Assembly (NCBI GenBank): GCA_934130435.1 | Contig: CAKOYB010000005.1 | Coordinates: 1 to 64,000, forward strand | From: an uncultured Clostridia bacterium | GTDB lineage: Bacteria; Bacillota; Clostridia; TANB77; CAG-508 | DNA length: 64,000 nucleotides | Direction: 5' to 3' | Shown here: positions 44,460-52,518 of the stretch, piece by piece | Layout of the letters: the number at the start of each line of letters is the position of its first letter | How positions within the stretch are numbered: the first letter of the stretch is position 1 | Notes under the pieces: model-generated | Databases searched by the model: none | Seen by the model: the letters and a program-made list of their open reading frames with translations, nothing else | Told to the model about the DNA's origin: nothing | Program-made: the position numbers and the translations under genes

Positions 44460-45710
44460 TTATCTTTCTTCATCATAGTCATCATAATCTGTTCTATCTT
44501 CAGCTTTAGCCTTTTCAGCTTTAGCTTTTTCATCAGCTGTATTATTACTAACCACTAGTGCATCTATAGAAGATTTGTCTGCAATTTCATTTATTTTTTC
44601 TCCTACTTCTCCTTCTCCTTTTATAATATCAGGTATACTTGCGCTATCTAATGTGCTGCAATACTTTTTCACTTTTTTGTTTCCAATTTCATAACTAAAT
44701 CCACCACTATCAAAACCTTTTGTGTATTTATCTGTGCAGTCGAATTGACCTTTTGTATTACTATTATTCATTGTACCTGAAACTGCAATGAAATAATTTG
44801 TATCATTACCCTCTTCATGTTCTCCAAAGCTAACTTTAACATCTGTGACCCAAGCTTCAGCTCCTTTTTCTTTTAATGAATTATTAATTGCAATCTTCAT
44901 CCCTCTATTCAAAGCTAATTTTTTAACTTCCTCGTAAGCCCCTGTTTTAACTCTTCCATCTTCATCTATATATTCACTTTTAATGTCATCAGATAGTTTA
45001 CTGCCATATATACTTTTTAAACCATTAATTACTTCTTCTGCTTTTTGTTCTTGATATGCGGAATAAACTCCAACAGCAGCTCCACCAAAAATAGTAGCTC
45101 CGGCCAAAGCTCCTGCTCCTATTCTAATTGCTGTATCTTTTCTCTTTTTTCCGATATATGAATCTTCTATAGCTCCATTCAAAAAACTGAACTCATTTCC
45201 TAATGTTTTCTTATTTGGTTCTAATTCTGATGAAAGTTCTGAAATTTTACCTAATACAAGAGCTGTTGCTATATCTTCGTTTTTATTATTTTGTACTATT
45301 TCTTCCATTTGGGCTATAATCTGTTTCATTTTTCTTTGCATTAGTTCTATCTCTAATTTTACATTTTTATTATCAGCACATTTCAATTCGTTAAGTTTGT
45401 CTATTAAACTATCTAAATAGTCTTCAACCAGTTTAATATCTTCATGGTCTATTCCTTTTTCTAGTGAACATTTTTTTAAATAACGTGCAATTTTGTCAAT
45501 AGTACTTCTAGAACTCATATTTAAAGTATTCGAATATTGTAGTTCCTCAATATATCCTGGTGTTGGTTCAAGGTCGTGTTCTAATTTTCTAACTGTCATC
45601 ATATCACTATTTTTATTTCTTTTATTCGCTTTTATATAGTGGATTATATCTTTTAGCTTTTCGCCTTTTTGATTTCTTCCAGATTTTGCTCCTTTTATAC
45701 TTCTTCCCAT
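44460..45710 (-). CDS. Unknown protein with one membrane segment
   Basis: A 416-residue protein. A lysine-rich start (MGRSIKGAKSGRNQKGE) leads into a helical, charged region (50-190). A single Gly/Ala-rich membrane helix (about 198-222) follows, then a probable extracytoplasmic part with two cysteines (QFDCTDKY, KKYCSTL) and an Ala/Lys/Asp tail. I do not recognise a family. AAGGAG ribosome site; monocistronic and convergent with the RluA gene. Confidence 0.7.
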   Translation of the reverse strand: MGRSIKGAKSGRNQKGEKLKDIIHYIKANKRNKNSDMMTVRKLEHDLEPTPGYIEELQYSNTLNMSSRSTIDKIARYLKKCSLEKGIDHEDIKLVEDYLDSLIDKLNELKCADNKNVKLEIELMQRKMKQIIAQMEEIVQNNKNEDIATALVLGKISELSSELEPNKKTLGNEFSFLNGAIEDSYIGKKRKDTAIRIGAGALAGATIFGGAAVGVYSAYQEQKAEEVINGLKSIYGSKLSDDIKSEYIDEDGRVKTGAYEEVKKLALNRGMKIAINNSLKEKGAEAWVTDVKVSFGEHEEGNDTNYFIAVSGTMNNSNTKGQFDCTDKYTKGFDSGGFSYEIGNKKVKKYCSTLDSASIPDIIKGEGEVGEKINEIADKSSIDALVVSNNTADEKAKAEKAKAEDRTDYDDYDEER

Positions 45711-45798
45711 AATTCTTCTCCTTACTAAATTATATACTTTTATGTAATAATCTATCTAATTAAAATTATAGCATCTATGGAGTTTTATGTCAAATTTC

Positions 45799-46749
45799 TT
45801 AATTTAGTGCATGAAAAACCTGTGCTAGAATTTTTTCTTTAGCTTGTTCCAGATTTCCTTTTATTGTGCATCCTGCTGCTCTCATATGTCCACCGCCATT
45901 TAACGGTATACAAATATCAGACACATTAATATAATTATTAGATCTTAAAGATGCTTTAAATCCTCCTTCTACTTCTCTTAAAAAAACTGATACTTCAATT
46001 CCTTTTATGTCTCTTCCAACTTCAACTAATCCTTCATGATCTCCTGGCATTGCTCCTGTTTTTTTCTCATCTTCTAATGTAATATATGTATATGCAACTT
46101 TATCATCACATAAAAATTCCATTCTATTAATTATAAGTTTTCTAAGTAAAAAATTTGCTTTAGATTTAACTTGAAGAACTCTCTTATAAACGTCTGATAC
46201 ATCCACTCCTTTTGTTAGAAGCCATGACGTAAACTCAAATGTTTCTGCAGAGACTCCCTCATATTTAAATCCACCTGTATCTGTTATTATTCCTGTTAGC
46301 AAACATGTTCCTATTTCCTTATCTATTTCTACCCCAAGTTTCTCTATAATAAGTATTAGATTTTGTGCACATGCTGGAGAAGCAGGATTTACAAAATTAT
46401 AATCTGCAAACATGTCATTAGCTTCATGATGATCTATTTGTATTTTAGTTTTAGCATCTTCAAAATAATTACTAAAACCATTCATTCTTTTAATTCCACT
46501 AACATCAACAGATATTGCTAATGAATATGGAGTATCTTTTCCTTGTTTTTTTATTTGGTCCGCTCCAGGTAAAAAATTAAAAATATCTGAATACTCTGGA
46601 ATAATTACATCTACTTCTTTTCCTAGTTTTTTTAAAGTTAAATACATTGCTAATGCAGAACCAACTGCATCTCCGTCTGGAGATTCATGTGTTAGTATTA
46701 CAATATCTTTAGCTTTTTCTATTTCTTCTTTTATATTATCTATTGTCAT
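45799..46749 (-). CDS. nrnA: DHH-family phosphoesterase (NrnA-like nanoRNase/pAp phosphatase)
   Basis: A 316-residue protein. DGDAVGSALA and the DHHEAND motif bind the catalytic metals; the C-terminal DHHA1 domain includes NGGGHMRAAGC. It degrades short RNA oligomers and 3'-phosphoadenosine phosphate. It follows rbfA, as in many firmicutes. AGGAGG ribosome site. Confidence 0.92.
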   Translation of the reverse strand: MTIDNIKEEIEKAKDIVILTHESPDGDAVGSALAMYLTLKKLGKEVDVIIPEYSDIFNFLPGADQIKKQGKDTPYSLAISVDVSGIKRMNGFSNYFEDAKTKIQIDHHEANDMFADYNFVNPASPACAQNLILIIEKLGVEIDKEIGTCLLTGIITDTGGFKYEGVSAETFEFTSWLLTKGVDVSDVYKRVLQVKSKANFLLRKLIINRMEFLCDDKVAYTYITLEDEKKTGAMPGDHEGLVEVGRDIKGIEVSVFLREVEGGFKASLRSNNYINVSDICIPLNGGGHMRAAGCTIKGNLEQAKEKILAQVFHALN

Positions 46750-46773
46750 CTATTTCCTCCTAGTAATATAAAC

Positions 46774-47148
46774 TTACAAATCTGAATCGTCTTTCTTTAC
46801 ATCTTTCATTATCTCTTTTAATATAGAATCTATTCTCTCACCATATTCCATTGAATCATCTAAAACAAATATAAGCTCTGGAGTTATTCTTAAGTTTATT
46901 CTTTTAGCTAATAAACTACGTGTTAGACCTGATGATTTTTTTAAAATGGCTAAATCATTTTTTGTATTTTTTGCATTTAGTATACTAATATATACCTTAG
47001 CATATTTCAAGTCTGGTGTAACTTTTACTTTTGTAACACTTATTAACCCCGTAAGGTTTGGATCTTTAATATCATTCATTATGATATTGCTAATCTCTTT
47101 TTTTATTTCTTCATCAACTCTATTTAGTCTATTACTTCCTTTTTGCAT
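46774..47148 (-). CDS. rbfA: Ribosome-binding factor A
   Basis: A 124-residue KH-fold protein that helps mature the 30S subunit. SNRLNRVDEEIKKEIS, DPNLTGLISVTKV and LRITPELIFVLDDS are typical. AAGGAGAG ribosome site. Downstream of infB in the rimP-nusA operon. Confidence 0.95.
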   Translation of the reverse strand: MQKGSNRLNRVDEEIKKEISNIIMNDIKDPNLTGLISVTKVKVTPDLKYAKVYISILNAKNTKNDLAILKKSSGLTRSLLAKRINLRITPELIFVLDDSMEYGERIDSILKEIMKDVKKDDSDL

Positions 47149-47253
47149 TTTTCTCTCCTTATCTAAAATTTAAAGTCAGAATATTAGAATTTAGAAGTTA
47201 AATTAATATGTGTAGAATAATTTTTTATTAAACCTATCCATTTAACTTCAGTG

Positions 47254-50082
47254 TTATTTTTTTATTTCTTCCATAACATATGCTTCTAATGTATCTCCTT
47301 CTTTTATGTCATTAAATCCTTCAATTTGAATTCCACATTCATATCCTGTAGCAACTTCTTTTACATCATCTTTAAATCTCTTTAAAGAACATAAATTTCC
47401 GTCATGTATAACAACATTGTCTCTAATAACCCTAATTCCAGCATGTCTTTGTATCTTTCCATTTAAAACATATGCTCCTGCAATTGTTCCAACATTAGAA
47501 ACCTTAAATGTTTGTCTAACTTCAGCATTTCCAATAACCTTTTCTTCAAATTCAGGATCTAACATTCCTTTCATTGCTGCTTCTACATCTTCAATAGCTT
47601 GGTAGATTATTGAATACTGTTTAATTTCTACTTCTTCTTTTTCTGCCATTTCTCTTGCCATTGGTTCTGGTCTTACGTTAAATGCAATTATAATTGCATT
47701 TGAAACTTTAGCCAAAGTTACATCTGATTCAGTAACTGCACCAACATTTGCATGAATTACTTTTACTTGTACATTCTCATTTGAAAGTTTCTCTAAACTT
47801 TGTTTTACTGCTTCCACACTACCTTGAACATCTGCTTTAACTATGATGTTAAGTTCTTTTAATTTTCCTTTTTCTATTTGGCTAAACAAATCATTTAGTG
47901 ATACCTTTGCTGTAGCATTAATTGTTTTTTCTCTTTCTTGTCTTTTTCTCTTTTCAATTAAGTGTTTTGCAGTTTTTTCGTCTTTTACCTCATAGAATGT
48001 TTCTCCTGCTGTAGGTACTTCTGTTAGTCCTATTATTTCTACTGGTGTTGAAGGCCCTGCTTTCTTTACTTTTTTGCCTTTATCATTATACATTGCTCTA
48101 ATTCTACCAATAACAGATCCAACAACTATTGTGTCACCAACATCAAGAGTTCCTCTTTGAACAAGCATTGTAGCAACTGGCCCTCTAGTTTTATCTAGTT
48201 TTGCCTCTATTACTACACCCTTAGATTGTTTTAAAGGATTTGCTTTAAGTTCTTTCATATCTGCAACTAAAAGTACCATTTCTAATAATGTATCTATATT
48301 AGTATGTTGCTTTGCTGATATAGGTACAAATATTGTATCTCCACCCCATTCTTCTGGTACTAAGTCATATTTAGTTAGTTCTTCTTTTACCTTTTCTACA
48401 TTTGCTCCAGGTAAATCAATCTTATTTACAGCAACAATAATTGGAATTCCTGCAGCCTTTGCATGGTTAATTGCTTCAACTGTTTGAGGCATTACTCCAT
48501 CATTTGCAGCAACTATTAATATGGCAATATCAGTTACTTGTGCTCCTCTTGCACGCATTGCTGTAAACGCTTCATGTCCTGGTGTATCTAAGAATGTAAT
48601 TTCTCTACCATTAATGTCTACCATATATGCACCTATATGTTGAGTAATTCCTCCAGCTTCACCTTCTATTACATTTGTTCTTCTAACTGCATCAAGTAGT
48701 GAAGTTTTTCCGTGGTCAACGTGTCCCATAACAACAATTACAGGTGGTCTTGGTTTTAGATCTTCTTTTTTGTCTTCTGACTCGTCAAATAGTATATCTT
48801 CTTCTGTTACAGTTTCTTTCTTTTTAGCAGTTATTCCAAATTCTCCTGCAAGTAGGTATGCTGTATCAAAATCGATATCATTATTTAATGTTGCCATAAT
48901 TCCATATCCAAGTAATTTTTTTATTACTTCTCCTGTTGTCTTTTTTATTTCGGATGCGAAATCTTTTACAGATATTGATTCTGGAATTGTTATTTCAGTT
49001 AATTTAAATATTTTTTGTTTTGTTCTCTCTTCATCATTTTTATTGTTTTTCTTCTTATTTTTTCTTCCTCTAGCTGTAGTTAAATCATAATAATCTAACA
49101 TTCCACCTTCTTGGTCATTAAACATATTAGATAAACTTTTTTGTTGCTTAAGTGATTTTAGTTTGTCCTCATTAAAATCTCCATTATCTCTTCTATTCTT
49201 GTTTTGTTTTTTATTTTTATTTTCATCAAATTTGTTATTTTTTTGTTTAGAATATGAAGATTTATTGTTATATTCTCTAACACTATCTTTAGTTACAACA
49301 TCACTAGCCATAATATCTTTTATATTTTTTTCTATTTTCTTTTCAGTTAACCCCTTTTTGTTAGAATACTGGTTATTGTATCCATTATTCCTATTAAATG
49401 GTTTGTTGTTATTGTTGTTTCTTGAATAATTATTTTCTTGATTGTTTTGATTATTATACCTATTGTTTCTATTATAGTTATTATTGTATGAATTATTTCT
49501 ATTAAATTGTGTTCTTTCTTTATTATTCTGTATATGAGTTTTCTCTTTTTGAGATTTTACTGGTTCAGGTTTTACTTCTGTTTCAGCAGTATTCTCAGCT
49601 ATCTTTTGTTCTTCTTTTATCTCAATTGGTTTTTCTTTTTTAACTTCTTTTTTCTCTTCTTTTTTATCATTTTTCAATCCAAATAGTTCGCTTACAGTCA
49701 TTGGTTTTACTTGTTTATTTCTATAAACAATATTGTAGTCTTTGTTTCTATTTCTTTCAACAAAGCCAACTTGATTTTCTCTTGATTGTTTTTTCTTTTT
49801 TTCAAGTTCTTCCTGTTTTTTTATTTCGTCATCTGAAATAATTACTTTTCTTCTAATTATAACTGGATTTTCATTTTTTTGAACTTTCTCTTTTTTACTT
49901 TTTGTTTTATTTTCTTCCACGTGTGTTTCTCTCATTCCTTCTTCAATTTTTTTAACCATATCATCATCCAATGAGCTTAAATGATTTTTTACCTCTATTC
50001 CCAATTTTTCTGCTACTGCGATAATTTCTTTACTTGTTTTATTTGTCTTCTTTGCCAACTCATATACTTTCATTTTACCCAA
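47254..50082 (-). CDS. infB: Translation initiation factor IF-2
   Basis: About 942 residues. The N-terminal KVYELAKKTNKTSKE domain is followed by a long Asn/Lys-rich, poorly ordered region (about 60-350). The GTPase core has G1 GHVDHGKT (about 451-458), G3 DTPGHEAFT and G4 NKID, then domains II-IV. I favour the TTG start giving MGKMKVYELA because GGGGGTG lies six nt upstream; ATGs at 50088 and 50073 are alternatives. It overlaps the end of ylxQ. Confidence 0.95.
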   Translation of the reverse strand: MGKMKVYELAKKTNKTSKEIIAVAEKLGIEVKNHLSSLDDDMVKKIEEGMRETHVEENKTKSKKEKVQKNENPVIIRRKVIISDDEIKKQEELEKKKKQSRENQVGFVERNRNKDYNIVYRNKQVKPMTVSELFGLKNDKKEEKKEVKKEKPIEIKEEQKIAENTAETEVKPEPVKSQKEKTHIQNNKERTQFNRNNSYNNNYNRNNRYNNQNNQENNYSRNNNNNKPFNRNNGYNNQYSNKKGLTEKKIEKNIKDIMASDVVTKDSVREYNNKSSYSKQKNNKFDENKNKKQNKNRRDNGDFNEDKLKSLKQQKSLSNMFNDQEGGMLDYYDLTTARGRKNKKKNNKNDEERTKQKIFKLTEITIPESISVKDFASEIKKTTGEVIKKLLGYGIMATLNNDIDFDTAYLLAGEFGITAKKKETVTEEDILFDESEDKKEDLKPRPPVIVVMGHVDHGKTSLLDAVRRTNVIEGEAGGITQHIGAYMVDINGREITFLDTPGHEAFTAMRARGAQVTDIAILIVAANDGVMPQTVEAINHAKAAGIPIIVAVNKIDLPGANVEKVKEELTKYDLVPEEWGGDTIFVPISAKQHTNIDTLLEMVLLVADMKELKANPLKQSKGVVIEAKLDKTRGPVATMLVQRGTLDVGDTIVVGSVIGRIRAMYNDKGKKVKKAGPSTPVEIIGLTEVPTAGETFYEVKDEKTAKHLIEKRKRQEREKTINATAKVSLNDLFSQIEKGKLKELNIIVKADVQGSVEAVKQSLEKLSNENVQVKVIHANVGAVTESDVTLAKVSNAIIIAFNVRPEPMAREMAEKEEVEIKQYSIIYQAIEDVEAAMKGMLDPEFEEKVIGNAEVRQTFKVSNVGTIAGAYVLNGKIQRHAGIRVIRDNVVIHDGNLCSLKRFKDDVKEVATGYECGIQIEGFNDIKEGDTLEAYVMEEIKK

Positions 50083-50381
50083 TAACATCACCCCCGTTAA
50101 ATATTTTTTCAATAGCTCGTGCTAAGTTTTTATCTCTGATACCTATAACCGTTTTATTAGATTCGCCTATGCTTTTGCTCAATTCTTCTTTTGTTCCAAA
50201 AATATACATTGGAATTCCTTTTTCTTTGCATTTTATCTGGAAATTCTTAATGGTTCTTTGTGCTGAATCACATGCAACAATAACAATTTGCAATTTATTT
50301 TTTGTTATTGCCTCAGTGCAACTCTCCGTACCCATTACGATTTTTCCGTGCCTTTCTTGATATACCTATCAAACCATACAC
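50075..50381 (-). pseudogene. L7Ae/YlxQ-type RNA-binding protein with an N-terminal frameshift
   Basis: The intact part (ATG at 50335, 86 residues) lacks the usual N-terminus. In another frame, GTG at 50381 reads VYGLIGISRKAR, just the expected YlxQ start. It would join KIVMGTES smoothly if one A were removed from the A5 run at 50345-50341. The restored protein would be about 100 residues, the family norm. Either the assembly has an extra A, the gene is broken, or a slippage event restores the frame. It sits in its normal place between ylxR and infB and contributes RNA binding to that operon. Confidence 0.75.
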
Positions 50382-50385
50382 TTTT

Positions 50386-50649
50386 TTATTGTTTATCATC
50401 TATTACCTCTTTTAAACTTTCATAAAGTTCTTGATTTATTGTAATGTCTAAAGTTTTTTCAAGTTTTTTATTTTTCACAACTTTTTCAAGGCATGTTACA
50501 CTATTACAGATATATGCTCCTCTTCCTTCTGCCTTTCCTATTTTATCAACAAAAACTTCATTGTTTTTATTTTTTACAATCCTTATTAATTCTTTTTTAC
50601 TCTTTTTTTCGTTGCATCCCATGCATGTTCTAATTGGTACTTTTTTCAC
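50386..50649 (-). CDS. YlxR-family RNase P modulator/RNA-binding protein
   Basis: An 87-residue protein. The signature RTCMGCNEKKSK and the GRGAYICNS motif, with further cysteines, mark the YlxR family. It is found between nusA and infB in most firmicutes and binds RNA/RNase P. 20 nt after nusA. Confidence 0.9.
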   Translation of the reverse strand: MKKVPIRTCMGCNEKKSKKELIRIVKNKNNEVFVDKIGKAEGRGAYICNSVTCLEKVVKNKKLEKTLDITINQELYESLKEVIDDKQ

Positions 50650-50669
50650 TTTTACACTTCCTATATAAT

Positions 50670-51770
50670 TTAGTTTTCACTTTCAGAATCGTTTGTGCTT
50701 TGTAGTTTTTCAATCATTTCTCTAAATTGTGTCTCTGACTTTATATCTATTTTCCAATTTGTTAGCTTAGCGGCTAATCTAGCATTTTGCCCAGCTTTTC
50801 CTATTGCTAATGATAGTTGATCATCTGGTACAATAACTTGTGCAAATTTTTCTTCTTCTTTTATATCTACCGCTAATACTTGTGCTGGAAGTAATGCAGC
50901 AGATATAAAAATTGAAGGGTCTTGACTCCATTCTATTACGTCAATTTTTTCTCCGTTCAACTCATTTATAATGTTCTGTATTCTTATTCCTTTTTGTCCA
51001 ACACATGAACCAACAGGATCAATGTTTTCATTATTTGAATATACAGCTATTTTACATCTGTTTCCAGGATCTCTAGCTACGCTTTTTATTTCTATTAATC
51101 CTTCATATATTTCTGGAATTTCAAATTCGAATAACTTTCTCACAAAATCCCCTGCAGCTCTAGAAACTATAACTTGTGGTCCACCTTTGCTTCCTTTATT
51201 AACGTCTAATACATATGCTCTAATTTTATCATTCACTTTATAGTTTTCGGTTGGTATTTGTTCCTTTGTTGGCATTATTCCTTCTAATTTTCCAAGATCC
51301 AAAACAACAATACCTTTATCTGACTTTTGAACTATTCCAGTTACTATTTCTCCTTTTCTATCATTGTATTCACTGTATATAACATCTCTTTCAACTTCTC
51401 TTAATTTTTGTATAATTACTTGTTTTGCTGTTTGAGCTGCTATTCTCCCAAAATTTCTTGGTACAATCTCTAAGTTAATTTCATCTCCTATTTTAGCTTT
51501 TTTATCAATTTTTTTTGCTTCATCCATAGAAATTTCAAAATTCTGATCTTTAGCTGCTTCAACTATTGTTTTTACTGAATAAATATGTGTTTCTCCTGTC
51601 TTTTCATCTATTGTAACTTTTACATTTTCAGCTGAGTCAAAATTTCTTTTATATGCTGTTATTAAAGCTGTTTGAATTGATTCTAAAATATACTCTTTTT
51701 TTATCCCTCTTTCTTTCTCTAGTTCATCTAAAGCAATTATTAGTTCTTTATTATCTATTGCTTCTTTCAT
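50670..51770 (-). CDS. nusA: Transcription termination/antitermination factor NusA
   Basis: A 366-residue protein: N-terminal RNA-polymerase-binding domain, S1 domain (about 130-200) and two KH domains (VGQKGIRIQNI and SLAIGKAGQNARLAAKLT). No C-terminal acidic repeats, as usual in firmicutes. AAAGGAGG ribosome site. Second gene of the rimP operon. Confidence 0.96.
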   Translation of the reverse strand: MKEAIDNKELIIALDELEKERGIKKEYILESIQTALITAYKRNFDSAENVKVTIDEKTGETHIYSVKTIVEAAKDQNFEISMDEAKKIDKKAKIGDEINLEIVPRNFGRIAAQTAKQVIIQKLREVERDVIYSEYNDRKGEIVTGIVQKSDKGIVVLDLGKLEGIMPTKEQIPTENYKVNDKIRAYVLDVNKGSKGGPQVIVSRAAGDFVRKLFEFEIPEIYEGLIEIKSVARDPGNRCKIAVYSNNENIDPVGSCVGQKGIRIQNIINELNGEKIDVIEWSQDPSIFISAALLPAQVLAVDIKEEEKFAQVIVPDDQLSLAIGKAGQNARLAAKLTNWKIDIKSETQFREMIEKLQSTNDSESEN

Positions 51771-51797
51771 TTTTCTTCCTCCTTTATTAACTTGTTT

Positions 51798-52256
51798 TTA
51801 CCAATTATAAACTGTTTTTACTAATGAAATATTGCTTCTTTCAATATTTATTGTTTGATTATTATTTAAATTTAATATTAAATATTCATCGTCAAATCCT
51901 TCTAGAACTCCAACAATATCTTTCTTGTTTTCAATTTTTCTAAATAATTTTACTTCTATCATCTTTCCTATATTGCTTTTAAAATGGCTGTTTTCTCTTA
52001 AGTTCCTTTCAATTCCAGGCGATGATACCTCTAAAAAATATTGGTCTTTGATATAGTTTGATTCATCAAGTATATCACTAATTGAATTACTAACCTTTTC
52101 ACAATCTTCTAATGTAATTCCCATATTTGAGTCAATATAAATTCTTAAAAAATAATCTTTTCCTTCCTTTATATATTCAACATCATAGAGTTCATAGCCA
52201 AGGTTTATAATAATTTCTTCTAGAAGCTCTTTAATTTTTGTTTCTAGTTTAGTCAA
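51798..52256 (-). CDS. rimP: Ribosome maturation factor RimP
   Basis: A 152-residue 30S assembly factor. YELYDVEYIKEG, LRIYIDSNMGITLEDCE and the YFLEVSSPGIERNL motif are clear. It starts at TTG with AAGGAG six nt upstream. First gene of rimP-nusA-ylxR-ylxQ-infB-rbfA-nrnA. Confidence 0.95.
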   Translation of the reverse strand: MTKLETKIKELLEEIIINLGYELYDVEYIKEGKDYFLRIYIDSNMGITLEDCEKVSNSISDILDESNYIKDQYFLEVSSPGIERNLRENSHFKSNIGKMIEVKLFRKIENKKDIVGVLEGFDDEYLILNLNNNQTINIERSNISLVKTVYNW

Positions 52257-52295
52257 TTTTCTCTCCTTATCAAATTAATATATTAAATATATTAA

Positions 52296-52318
52296 AGAGT
52301 GGGATTTGTTCCCACTCT
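52296..52318 (-). promoter_or_regulatory. Stable hairpin in the rimP-nusA operon leader
   Basis: AGAGTGGG / CCCACTCT arms lie in the 5' untranslated RNA, between the predicted start of transcription (about 52331) and rimP, followed by TTTAAT. Position before nusA suggests attenuation or RNA stability control. Confidence 0.55.
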
Positions 52319-52337
52319 CTCTTATTATGTCTTTAAC

Positions 52338-52367
52338 ATTATACTATCTCCATTCTGCGTTTGTCAA
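52338..52367 (-). promoter_or_regulatory. Promoter of the rimP-nusA-infB operon
   Basis: On the minus strand perfect TTGACA, 18-nt spacer, perfect TATAAT. About 75 nt upstream of rimP. Confidence 0.85.
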
Positions 52368-52518
52368 CAGTTTTGCATCTTTTTTATTTTTTTAATGTAA
52401 ATAAAATCATTCTAAATTTTATTTTTCAAATTAAAAACCACTTTTTTGTTTAAACCTCTTGTTTTTTTGGTGTTTTTGTTAGATAATATATGTAATAATT
52501 TTTAGGGAGTAGATTTAA

